Shown here piece after piece: positions 1-12,500 of a stretch of 64,000 bases of DNA. Source of the DNA: Limnoperna fortunei (Eukaryota > Mollusca > Bivalvia > Mytilida > Modiolidae). How positions within the stretch are numbered: the first letter of the stretch is position 1; every line of letters starts with the position of its first letter. The position numbers and the translations under genes were made by a program. The notes under the pieces are model-generated. The model saw only the letters and a program-made list of their open reading frames with translations. It searched no databases and was not told the origin of the DNA. The stretch is taken from NCBI GenBank assembly GCA_944474755.1, contig OX104112.1:66388433-66452432 (forward strand), given 5' to 3'.

Positions 1-800
1 GTTTAGATGGTCCTCTATAAAGTTTATGTTTTTTATTCCAATCGGAAATTCCAAATGGCCACCACCACAGGACTTAAATTAACATTGGACCCTAAGGGAA
101 AAAAGTTAAAAAAAGATTTTTCTCTGTAACCAATTGTAAGAAAACTTACTAGCAATATTGTCAGGATGGTCCTCTATAATGCTGATGTTGTTTAATGCCA
201 ATTGGAAATTCAAAATGGCTGCCACCGCAGGACTTAGTTTTGCATAGCTCCCTATGGGAGAGTTTTAAAAGTCTTCTCTGAAACCTGTTAACCAATGAAA
301 CAAAACTTACTAGCAATATTGTTTGGATGGTCCTCTTTGAAGTTAAGGTTTTTTTATACCAAAAATTAAAATGGCCACCACAGCATGACACCTATATAGA
401 TTAACATTGGACCCTATGGGAAAAGGTTTTTAAAGTCTTCATTTTGTAAAACTGTTTAACCATTGGAAACAAAACTTACTGGCAACATTATTTTGGATTG
501 TCTTCTTCAAAGTTTATGTTTTTTATTGCCAATTGTAAATTCAAAATGGCCACCATCGCAGGACTTCGTTTAATATAGGGCCCTATGGGAAAATTGTTTT
601 TAAAATCTTCTTCTCTGAAACTGGTTAACCAATGGAAACAAAACTAACTGGCAATATTGTTTGGATGGTCATCTTTAAGGTTTATTGAAAATTACATTAC
701 TTAGTTTAACATCAGGGAAATGCCATCTTCATTTCCCATAAAATCAGGCGAACGATACAGGCTCTTAAGAGCCTCTGGTCTTTTTAAGGTACCAGTATTC
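1..800. repeat. Degenerate tandem repeat, about 160-bp unit (family copy A)
   Basis: Units marked by 'GGATGGTCCTCTATAA', 'GCCAATTGGAAATTCAAAATGG' -like segments and 'GGACCCTATGGGAAAA' recur about every 160 bases. The block ends with 'CATAAAATCAGGCGAACGAT' and 'CTCTTAAGAGCCTCTGGT'. The same family and the same end recur at about 11,290-12,270. Confidence 0.7.
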
Positions 801-831
801 TGTTTCACTGCTTGTGCATTTTATTTTTCAG

Positions 832-870
832 GAATGCCATTACTTGAACCAAATGATACATTCACAGAAG
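832..870 (+). CDS. Candidate linker microexon before lectin domain 1
   Basis: This is a 39-nt open segment between TTTATTTTTCAG and GTATTA. Both ends are in phase 1, so it can be included or skipped without changing the frame. It encodes a short acidic, Pro-containing linker (MPLLEPNDTFTE), like the linkers before domains 3 and 4. It is called from splice sites and phase only. Confidence 0.5.
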
Positions 871-3800
871 GTATTATTTTATGCATAGCTGCACAAATTT
901 TGATTAAAGCAAAAAAAATAACCATTTACAAAATATTAAACATATAAAGTATCTTAATTTGTAATTATGTATTTTTATTTACACTCTGTTGACTAGAAAA
1001 TATCTCTCCACAGAAAAATTGTAGACATTTGGAATGTCCCGAGTGTGTACACTTCCAGTGCAAGTATCTAAATAAACACACCTTTGACTTGTTCAGAGAT
1101 GCATCACTGACAAATAAGAAATAAATGTCTGCACACATTCATTGCCACTTAAATTCAGTGTATAATGAATATTTATTATTGTATTACAGAGTACTGTGAT
1201 GCTGAGAAGAAATGGCTGTACTTTAATGACTTCTGTTATTTCATACAACAGTATCAGTCTCTGAATTATAAAGATGCTCGTCAGCAATGTTTGGACAAAA
1301 ATTCAGACTTGCTGAGTGTACACTCCCAGCATGAATCAAACTGGCTTTTGGAAATGGTGAGGTTTCTAAGTAAAGGAGGGATTAACATGACATTACCATT
1401 TAATAATATGATTTATTGTGAGTTTTACCATGGGCAAGGGCTATACAATAAAACCTGTCTTTCAGGGGAATTTTGAGACAAGGTCATATATGAGAGGTGG
1501 CTGAATATTATAGGTTGAATTGAATTCACTCCAAATGGAAATTAAACTGAATATAAGTTATCACTAAGGAAAGGTTGCTAAGGCAGGTTTAACTATATGT
1601 TTCAGTCTATTTTATTATACCCTCCCCCCCCCCCCCCCCGCAAACTTGTTTGGGGGGGTATATAGGAATCACCCTGTCTGTCTGTCCTTCTGTCCACATC
1701 CCTTGTAAGCGCTTCTCCTCCTAAACCCCTTGACAGATTTTGATGAAACTTGACATGAAGGAAGTACATCATATGTAGATGCGCATGAAGAATGTTTGTC
1801 GCTGTCGGATATTATTCAGGGGAGATAATTGGACTTTTGAATATATATTGTATTCAGTGTGAGACCTCATTAGCGCAACTCCTCCTAAACTGTTCGACAG
1901 ATTTTGATGAAACTTGACATGAAGGAAGTACAACATATGTAGATGTGCATGAAGAATGTTTGTCGCTGTCGGATATTATTCAGGGGAGATAATTGGACTT
2001 TGTAAAATATAGTATTCAGTGTGAGACCTCATTAGCGCAACTCCTCCTAAACTGTTCGACAGATTTTGATGAAACTTTACATGAAGGAAGTTCATCATAT
2101 GTAGATGTGCATGAAGAATTTTCGATGCTGTTGGACATTATTCAGGGGAGATAATTGGACTTGAAGTGAAGCAGGGGTATCCCTTTGTGGGCGTGCTCAC
2201 AGTCCACACTTGTTTAATTTTCATATTACTATGTAAGAAGTACATAAAGGTTATTAATATTATATGGTTTCTAGTAATGATCTGTTTTGTTTTGGTTTAG
2301 GTTTAATTTTTGTTCTTTAGGGTTTTTAAGACTATCAGCAGTATTTGGTGTAAGAAGCTTGCTTGGTGAGAACCCCTGATCTTTAGAAGAAAAAAATAGA
2401 AATTCTTGTCAGTTAAGATTGTAATTGTGCAAAGCTTGCTTACTAACATACCAGGGTTGACAAGCTGATGTCAGCCTTGGACTCACAACCAAGAGTTGAC
2501 AAGCCAATGCCAATGGTGGACTCACAACCGAGGGTTGACAAGCTGATGTCAGCCTTGGACTCCTAACCTAGGGTCGAAAAACTGTTGTCAGCCTTGCACT
2601 CACAACCCAGGGTTGACAAGCCAATGTCAGCCTTGTACTCACTGCCTTGGCTTGACAAGTCAATGTCAGCGATGGACCCCAGGGTTGATAAGTAGGTAAT
2701 CAATTGTAGATGGCCAACTAAACTTTTTAGCTACAGTGTTGGGTTTGAAATTAAACTTTTTCTTTTTTATGCTTAATAAACTGATGAGAAGTTTAACATC
2801 AGTTATTGGGCAAAATTTCTTTCACTATACATGTAGTAGTCCATTTTTTTCCACACTTATGCTCAGTTTCAACCTTATTGGAGAATAATTGCCTGTTTTT
2901 CTGCTAAAGGTTCTTATATGTTATATGCAGGGACCTTTTTTGTACAACAACCACGCTTTACAAAAAAACTTTTAAGAAGATAATCAATGTTTTGTGAAAA
3001 ACCTGTTATAAATAAAAAAAGCTGCTACTTTTAAAAATATTTTTCAACTTATTGCTATACAAAGAAAAAAAGGTTGAAATGCAAGTGCCTTAATAAATGT
3101 GGAATGGTTTACAATTTGTCGGAAGAAGGTTTTGGGTCTGTAAAAAAATTTATATGGAGTTGATTAAACAAAATAACCAATTTACTAAGTGTGAAAACTT
3201 AGGTAAAAAACCTTGAACACTTCCATAAAAGCAAGTGCACAACTTCAATACATATGCAATCTTTCTGTGAAGTTTAAGAGATTGTAAACTGGGTTGTAAA
3301 CTGTAGGAGGAGTTGATTATACAAAATTGACACCTTATTTTCCCTTCCCACCCACTCAACTTTACAGGCCTATTTATAATCAAGGTTTGTGCTTTGTGCA
3401 ACCCGGCCAAAAATGGGAAAGTGGAGTCACATGTTTTGTTAAAATCACTGTCATGTTTATTTCTGATATATGGAAAGTTGGATGTGCTGTAAATATTTTC
3501 AGATAAATCAAAAGAGTGACATGTGGATTGGATTAAATAGCTTAGACCGTTATTTGGAAGGCTACAGGTATTTATTTAACAATATATTGGTTACAAATAG
3601 TGCTAATGTAATCAAAGAATTCATGGTTGGTCAAGGATTAATATAGTAATGCTCCATAAAGATGTATAAAAAGGGAAAATTTTCTAATTTCAGCCAAATA
3701 GTTTCTAGATAGGTTCAAATCAGATTTAGAAACCTTTTTATATAATTCAATTTGCTTTGTAGGTTGCCAATTCAAAAAAAGCAACCAAGGTTGTATGAAT

Positions 3801-6800
3801 TAACCATGATAGTTTGATCACATGACATATTATAAAATTCAGATACCAGGGCAGTTCCATGACGTCATTTCTGGTTTTTCCATTAAAATTGTCAAGAATT
3901 ATCGTTAAAATAAATGGTAAATATAGGATCTTACATTGGTACCATAAAAGAGTACTAATCAGGGCTCGCGTTGGAGGGCGACTCGGGCGAAGAAGTCGCC
4001 TTATCGTGGTCCCACATCGCCGTCGATCATCTTCAAAAGCGAAGTGAAGTCGCCCTTTCATTTTGTAGAATCGCCTAATGTCGCCTTTCAAATTTTATTC
4101 CCATTTGGTAAGAAATGTTCATATTTTTGATACCGCGTCATGTTTATTTTGTTTACGTGCCAAAGCAATCGGAACATCTCTCGGCCATTTCCCGAGAAAT
4201 AACCGAGGTGATCCGATTGGCGCCAAAGTTGAACTGGTACCCTTTTAACTTTTATTTGGTATATAAAGCGTAGGTTTAAAATATGACCGGAAACCAGTTC
4301 AGTGCACAATACCTTGTGAAAATTTCCGGAGTGGATATGAATATGGTGCCGGAGATTGCAGATAGTGGTGAAACAAGTTTTGCAATGATAGAAACGTAGT
4401 AAAAATAGTATTTTGGCAGTTACTAAAAACAAATTTAAGTTAAATATGCTTAAATCCTTTTAATAGTGAATTTTACAATTTTACATAATATATTATTATG
4501 TGTCACAATGATGTAATTTTCTTCTTCTAGTTCTAATAGTACTTCATTATAAATCAATCAAATTGTGTATTAATGACAAAGAAACATTTATTTTAATGAA
4601 CATTTTTGTGACAGTTTATTCTTTTTTTATTGTTATGTTTAATGCATGTGTTTTTTAAAAATGTGTGAAATAAGTATACTGAATAGTTAATCAAACTTTG
4701 ATACTTATCCTCAATAAATTAAACTGCTAAAAAAACATATAACAATGAAAATGCAAATGCCAACACTTATTTAAAAAAAAACAAAGTAAACAGGACGCAT
4801 TCGCGACATATAATGCCACTTCTCCCTGTTGTCCACCCACTTCTTCCTGTTCTATCCTCACTTCTCCCTGTCAGCCACCCAAAAGAGAAGTGACTTCTCC
4901 CTATAATTTTGACCCAGCGTGAGCCCTGCTAATGTAAGATTCTGCTTATCTAATTTTTAAAAGTACTAAATTTGTGAAATCAGATAAAAATTCTCCCGAC
5001 CCCAGTTTTATAGTCCGCAGTAATTGGAAGTTGTTTTGATTATTTTAACCAGTCCACATATTCATTAGTGATGAGAACTATTTTTTCATCACTGGTCAAG
5101 TGGTATGAATATTACATAAAAATTAGAGAAGGAATATTTCAAATTGCTGCACAGGTTATACTCTATAAACAGTTTTGGGTCTAATAATTTAAACAATTCA
5201 TAAACCATTTTGCAGTTTATGTGGTGCAAACAGACCCAAACCAGTTGGATTGCATAACTTGTTAAGAATTTGAAATAAATAATGACAGATTGTTGAATGA
5301 AGGATTACTAGAAGATGAAGAAAAATTGCAAATAGTCTAATTAGGAAACAACCAAATCACTACTCTGAATGAGACTTGGTCTTGGTGATTACAGGAAGAT
5401 AAGTGTATCCTAAATTCCATCCCTTTACTGCAATTTTTATTGCCAGATCCAACTTTATTTTGTAGTAAAACCAGTTTTAATTGACTGTAGTATCACAAAG
5501 AGCAGTTGTTTAACATGTAAATTAGGCTTGTTTTGACCACCATCTATAACAAAGATTTTCTTCTAACCAAGATGACCTATGTTAAAGTCTTCAATTAAAT
5601 TCACTTAAAATTTCAATCAAAGCTAAGATTTTAACTTATAAAAAGATAAGTTGTTCATGTTCCTGGATTCATTTAATGAAAATAGAATATTTTGTTTATA
5701 TCATTCTAACATATAGTTCAGGTAGTTTGTGATGGGCACCTGTAATGTAAGCTTCTGGTTATTTTTCATTCCTAATTTATCAGGCATTGCTATACAGATT
5801 TTATTGGTGAGAGCTTTATTTGAGCTTTTGGTTTTTTCAGATGGTCTGACTATTCTGCTTATGATTTTGTTCATTGGGAGACAAATAAACCATCATTTCC
5901 CCTGAGTAACAAATGTGTAAAAATAGTCTCGTCGACAGGTAAGAATTGTTAACAGGAAACTGGTGACAAAATATAGACCAGAAAGTAAAGTCAGTATAGA
6001 CAGGTAACTAGCTACAATGTTCAGGTTAGTATAGACAGGTAACTAGCTACAATGTTCAGGTTAGTATAGACAGGTAACTGTCGACACCATATTCAAGTCA
6101 GTATAGACAGGTTACTGGTGACACAGTTTATGTTAGTATACACAGGTACCAGTAACTCCCTACACTGTTCCGGTTAGTATAGAAAGGTAAAAGTCAGTAT
6201 AGTTTTGTAACGGGTGACACTGCCTTCAAGTAATTGATGCTATCTATAGGCGTATCCAACTCTTGGCGATTCTGTGAGCTAGCTCTCTCTATGTTATTCA
6301 GTCTTGTATCTATGAGCTAGCTCTCTCTATGTTATTCGGTCTTGTACCAAGTCTATCAGTTAGTGTGGGCCAGTATTATTATAGACCACTAACTTGTTAT
6401 ACTGTTCCGGTTAGTATAGACAGGTAACTGGTGACAGTGGATTCCACTAAAGACAGGTTAATGGTGACACAGATGTTTTCAGTTTAGACTGGTAACTGGT
6501 TACCTTGTGTTTAGGTCAGAATAGACAGGTAACTGGTTACCATGTGTTTAGGTCAGAATAGACAGGTAACTGGTTACATTGTTTTAAGCCACTATAAACA
6601 GGTGACACTGTGCTCAAGTCAGTATAGACAGGTAACTTTTTACACAGCTTAGGTCAGTATAGACAGATAGGTAATTGGTGATACTACATTCAAGTCATAC
6701 GAAAGGAAACTGATGACACTGTTCAAGTCAGTATAGACAGGAAACTTTTTACACAGCTTAGGTCAGTATAGACTGATAGGTGATTGGTGATACTGCATTC

Positions 6801-9557
6801 AAGTCAGTATTGACAGGAAACTGGTGACACTGTTCATGTCAGTATAGACAGGAAACTTTTTACATGACTTAGGTCAGTATAGACAGATAGGTGATTGGTG
6901 ATACTACATTCAAGTCATACGAAAGGAAACTGGGGACACTGTTCAAGTCAGTATAGACAGGTAACAGGTGAGACACTGTTCAAGTTAGTGTAGACAGGTA
7001 ACTGGTGACACTGTTCAAGTTAATATAGACAGGTAACTGGTGACACTGTTCAAGTTAATATAGACAGGTAATGGGTGAGACACTGTTCAAGTTAATATAG
7101 ACAGGTAACTGGTGACACTGTTCAAGTTAATATAGACAGGTAACTGGTGACACTGTTCAAGGTAATATAGACAGGTAACTGGTGACACTGTTCATGTTAA
7201 TATAGATGGATAACTGGTGACACTGTTCAAGTCAGTATAGACAGGAAACCGGTGACACTGTTCAAGTTAATATAGACAGATAACTGGTGACATTGTTAAA
7301 GTTAATATAGACAGGAAACTGGTGATACTGTTCAAGTAGACAGGTAACTGGTGACACTGTTCAAGTCAGTATAGACAGATAACTGGTGACACTGTTCAAG
7401 TTAATATAGATGGGTAACTGGTGACACTGTTCAAGTAATTATAGATGGGTAACTGGTGACACTGTTCAAGTTAATATAGATGGGTAACTGGTGACACTGT
7501 TCAAGTAATTATAGATGGGTAACTGGTGCCACTGTTCAAGTTAATATAGATGGGTAACTGGTGACACTGTTCAAGTTAATATTGATGGGTAACTGGTGAC
7601 ACTGTTCAAGTCAGTATAGACAGGTAACTTGTGAGAGACTGTTCAACCCAGTATAGACAGGTAACTGGGGACACTGTTCAAGTCAGTATAGACAGGTAAC
7701 TGGTGACACTGTTCAAGTTAATATAGATGGTTAACTGGTGACACCATTCAAGTCAGTATAGACAGGTAACTGGGGACACTGTTCAAGTCAGTATAAACAG
7801 GTAACTGGGGACACTGTTCAAGTCAGTATAGACAGGTGACTGGTGACACTATTCAAGTCAGTATAGACGGGTAACTGGTGACACTGTTCAAGTATATAGA
7901 CAGGTAACTGGTGAGGCTGTTCAAGTCAGTATAGACAGGTAACTGGTGACACTGTTCAAGTTAATATAGACAGGTAACTGGTGACACTGTTTCACTATTT
8001 ATGCAGGTTACTGTTGAAACAGTGTATAAAGCTGTGTTAATGAGTCAATGATGGCACTGTTTTTAATTTAAAACAAAAATGTTTAAAGTGATAATGTAGT
8101 CTTAGATGTAACATAATATGAAGAGAACATACAGTTATTAAATCAGCCTGGAATCAGATTGGTTTTTAATTTTATTTTGTTTTAAATAATTTATGTTAGG
8201 GAAAAAAATTATTCATGCAACAGGAGAAGATAATCTGATTTCAATCCCAGAATTACCTTTTTTTATTTCAGGTAGATGGCATGATGTCAATTGCTTCATG
8301 AAAGTTCCAGGATATATCTGTAAAAGAAAAAATGACACAAGTGCCCATCCTGGGACTCCCCCTCCTTTACCACCTTTGCCTGGAGGATGTATGCCAGGAT
8401 TTACAAAGTCTACATTTAGTAAGTCTACTTTCTAACTAGACATTTAAGTAAATAAGTTGTTGTTTATCAGATATGCTATAGTTCACAACCCAAGCATTAC
8501 AGCATCTATGAATGCATATTTCTTCTAATAAGATTGCTTGAAAATTATGTTATATTTATCCACCAATGAGAGTTCTGATAAAATAAATATACAGTCAAAA
8601 CTTCAGTTGCTCAAACACCATTGACTTCTCCAACTGTTTTTAGAAAGTCTAGTCATATTTTTCCTATATGTTATAAATGTTTCCATCAAGTTAAACTATA
8701 TATACATCACTTTTTTTGATATTTTTCTCCCTGAAAATAATCAACCTACCTTTAATCAAGTTATTTAAGTTCATTTCTGCTCTCATTTTCATCCCTACCC
8801 TATACTTTCAAACATTTAACTTTGATTTTAACAGTTAAATGTTGACCTCTTAGAATTTTCCAGACTTTGAAGAGACCAAAAGCATTATGGGAGCCGATTA
8901 ATATCATATAATTCATGTTTACCCATTCATCAACACTATATTTAGCAGTTGGTCAATGAAAGGCATAATCAAAATCTGTGTTACCACAATTATTTGTTTA
9001 AAATCAAAGTGAACTGTTGGAAAGATGGTGTTGTGATGGAAACCAGCTAGAAACGATTCAAATGAGTTTGATTTCACTGAGGATGATTATTTTCATGGAG
9101 AAAAATATCAAAAGAAGTTTTATATTGTTTTGTTTGTTTGATGGTGTTTAACGCCACTTTCAGCAATTTTTCAGCTATATCATGGCGTCCAGTTTTTATT
9201 GGGGGAGGAAGCCGGAGTACCAGGGGAAAACCCCGACCTGCGGTAGGAAAACTGGCAATCCTTGTCAATTAAGATTCGAGTCGAGTACACCCTGCCTGCA
9301 GTGAGAATCGAACCCACAATCTCAGTGTTGAGACCACGTGGTCAATAGTAGACGAACTACCTTGACCACTCGGCAACCGAGGCCCCAAGTTTTATATATA
9401 TATCTACCAACCAGGGGTCGATTTCACAAAAAGTCGTAAGTGTAAAATCTATCGTAAGTGCTGACGTCACAATGCATTTCTCTTTGATCTTCCGACACTT
9501 ACGATAACTTTTACACTTACGAATTTTTGTGAAATCGACTACCTTAAGCTTATTAAG

Positions 9558-9588
<31 letters not shown>

Positions 9589-12500
9589 CTATAAAACATT
9601 GGAAGATTAGGAAATGTGATGACTAAATAATCCACTGTTCTGCTTATGGAGAGGTCTCTGACATCCCATGCTCCCATCAAAGTCTGAATAATTTGTTGGA
9701 GGACAGAGGATACTCAAACTTGTTTTATGTTGTTCATAGTTTTTAAAATTTGAGTTGCAATTATTTTTTCTCCTTTGAAACTGATTAATTAACAGTATTT
9801 TATGGAAATTAGGCATAATGAGACAGTTGTAAAAACTGAAGCTTAGCAAGGAGTGCTGATATTATTTTATCTCATTTCTTTTCTTTTTATTAGAATGATT
9901 ATTAAATTAGCATTTAAATGATTTATTGATTGATGTTATTTTACTCTATTCTGGTAGAAAATACATGGTCAGCCCACTGTAAATCAATGACTTGAATTTT
10001 ACCAGAATTTGGTTCATATTTTGGATCATTTTACACCAGGGCATATGTTCTATTTAAGTGTTATTCAGATTTAGTTCCTCTTCTTCTTAATAGATAACTA
10101 AATAGTCATAATTTTACCATACTGCTGAATTCTATTTTGTTGAGTGCTAAAATTCATGGTTTTCCTGTCCCCATGAATTTGTAGTTTGCCAGTACTGATG
10201 AAATTCATCGTTTTTTGGTCCCCATAACATTTGTAGTTTGCCTGGCCCCATAAAGTTTGTGGTTTGCCGTTCCCATGAAGTTCATGTTTTGACTGTCTCC
10301 ATGAATTCATGTTTTGCCTTTCCCAATAAAATTTATGATGTTCCATCTCATAAATTCATAATTTGACTGTCACCTTAACTTCTCGGTTTGCCAGTGTCTC
10401 AATGAAATTAATGGTTTGCAAGTTCCAGTTAAATATGGTGTTTGCCATGCCCAAGAAAAAAAACCTTGCATAATAATAAATGGCCAGTTAATCCTATAGA
10501 CCAAAAGTCTTACTTTGTCAAAGTTTATTGTGCCATAGATCCATATTTGAAATCTTAAATATGAAATTTTCTTTCTATTTTCTTTTTAATATCATGTTGT
10601 TGTTTTTTTTTTTCAGATGAAAAATGTTATCAGCTGTTTAAAATAAAGAAAGATTGGAACGAGGCAGAGAGAACTTGCCAGGCATTTGGAAAAGGCTACA
10701 ATTTGGTTTCCATAGAGACTGAACTGGAACAGTGTAGGTTGATTGCTAGTTTGACATTATAGTGTTCATTCTTTGGTATTGACGCATAAAACCAATAATA
10801 TTCTTTTTCTTTCTTTGCTAATGGCTAATAGTATACTTTTTTTTTTGAAAAGAGGAGAGGGGGTTTACTTTGAACCAATAATACACTTTTACTTTCTTTA
10901 TTATAATCTGTAAGAATGCCCTATAGTGATTAGTCTTTCAGTCTGTCCTTCCAAAACTAATCATATCCAGGCTATAACTTTTATCTGTTGAGGTATGCTT
11001 TTGAAATGTTTTATATGGGTATGTATTGCATACCAAGACCTTTGACCTTGAACTTTGACTACAAGGTCAGCAGTACCACAGAGATGGACACCATCTCACT
11101 AATATCTGGTTTTGTTTTTGACTTAGAACCAATAATACAATTTTACTTTTTCTGGTATTTACTGATAGAACCATATTGTTTGATCTGTTTATAATCATAA
11201 GAATAATAGTCATTAAAACCTAAGGGTCATGTGAGCTGTTGTCATCACTTTGTGTCAATCGTATTCAGTGTCGTCTTTATACATTTTACACTTCAATCTT
11301 CTCTGAAACCGCTTGGCCAATTAAAACCAATTTTAGTCAGAATGTTCGTTGGATAGACCTTTACAAATTTTGTGTTTTTTGATTGGAAAACTAATATGGC
11401 TGCCACCATTGGACTTAATTTAACATAGGACCCTATGGGAAAATTTTTTCTTTAAAAGGCTTCTTCTTTGAACCTCGTTAACCAATTGAAACAAAAATTA
11501 CTACCATTATTATTTGGTTGGTCCTTTATATAGTTTATGTTTTCTATGCCAATTGGAAATTCAAAATGGCTACCACAGCAGAACTGAGCTTAACATAGGA
11601 TCCTTTAGGAAAAAGTTTTAAACGGCCTCTTCTTTAAAACAAGTTAAAAATAATAGAAACAAAACTTATTACAAGTATTTATTGGATGGTCATCTATAAG
11701 GTTTTTATGCCAAACAGAAATTTAAAATGGCCAACACCTCAGAACACTATGGGAAAAATTTTATAAAGACTTCTGCTCTTAGATCAGTTAAACAATCCAA
11801 ACACAAGTTGTTAGGAATATTTATCAGATGGTCTTCTACAAATTTTTTTATGCCAGTAAGACAGTAAAAATGGCCACCATTACCATTTCAGGCAATTTAA
11901 AATAGGACTCTATTTTCAAATGCTATCTTATCGGAAACTGCAAAGCTGATTCATGATAGTGTTTGTGAATCAGATGGTTCTTTTAAATTAAGTATTTATG
12001 TTTGCTTATTTGATCAAAAATCCATGATGGCTTCATTTGTGGGAATTAATTTAACATAGAAACCTACAGAATAATGTTAAAATGTTAAAATAGCTTCTTA
12101 TTTGAAACTATTAAACCAGTTGAAACCAAACAGCAAGATTCATTGGATAGTCTCAACAAATGTTAATTGTGCAAGTACAAAATTTAAAATTAAGAGGTCT
12201 TAGTTGAACATCATTTCCTATAAAATCAGGTGAGCCATACAGTTTCTTGAGAGCCTCTTGTTTAACATGAAATCAAAAAGTTAAATAAACTTGTCTGTCC
12301 AAATAAAGTATGTATTAGAATTAGAATAACTTTTAATTGTTTAAACATTTATTTATTTGAATTTAAGTGTTTATATCCAGTCTACTGGTAAATGTTGATG
12401 AGAAAGTCTGGATGGGACTGACAGATGAACAATCGTACAGAAAGTTTTACTGGACTGATCACACAGACCTTGTGTACACTAATTGGCATCCTATTGAACC

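Noticed and set aside
3747..4432. Frames of about 114 codons on the - strand near 3.7-4.4 kb
   Set aside because: They fall across or within the CAGGGCTC-ended element. Apart from basic stretches there is no transposase motif, and the frames cross element borders.
12368..12380. Alternative acceptor at TATATCCAG (12379-12380)
   Set aside because: Joining there puts TAA in frame within four codons and removes conserved residues before VWMGL. The upstream AG at 12366-12367 keeps the frame.
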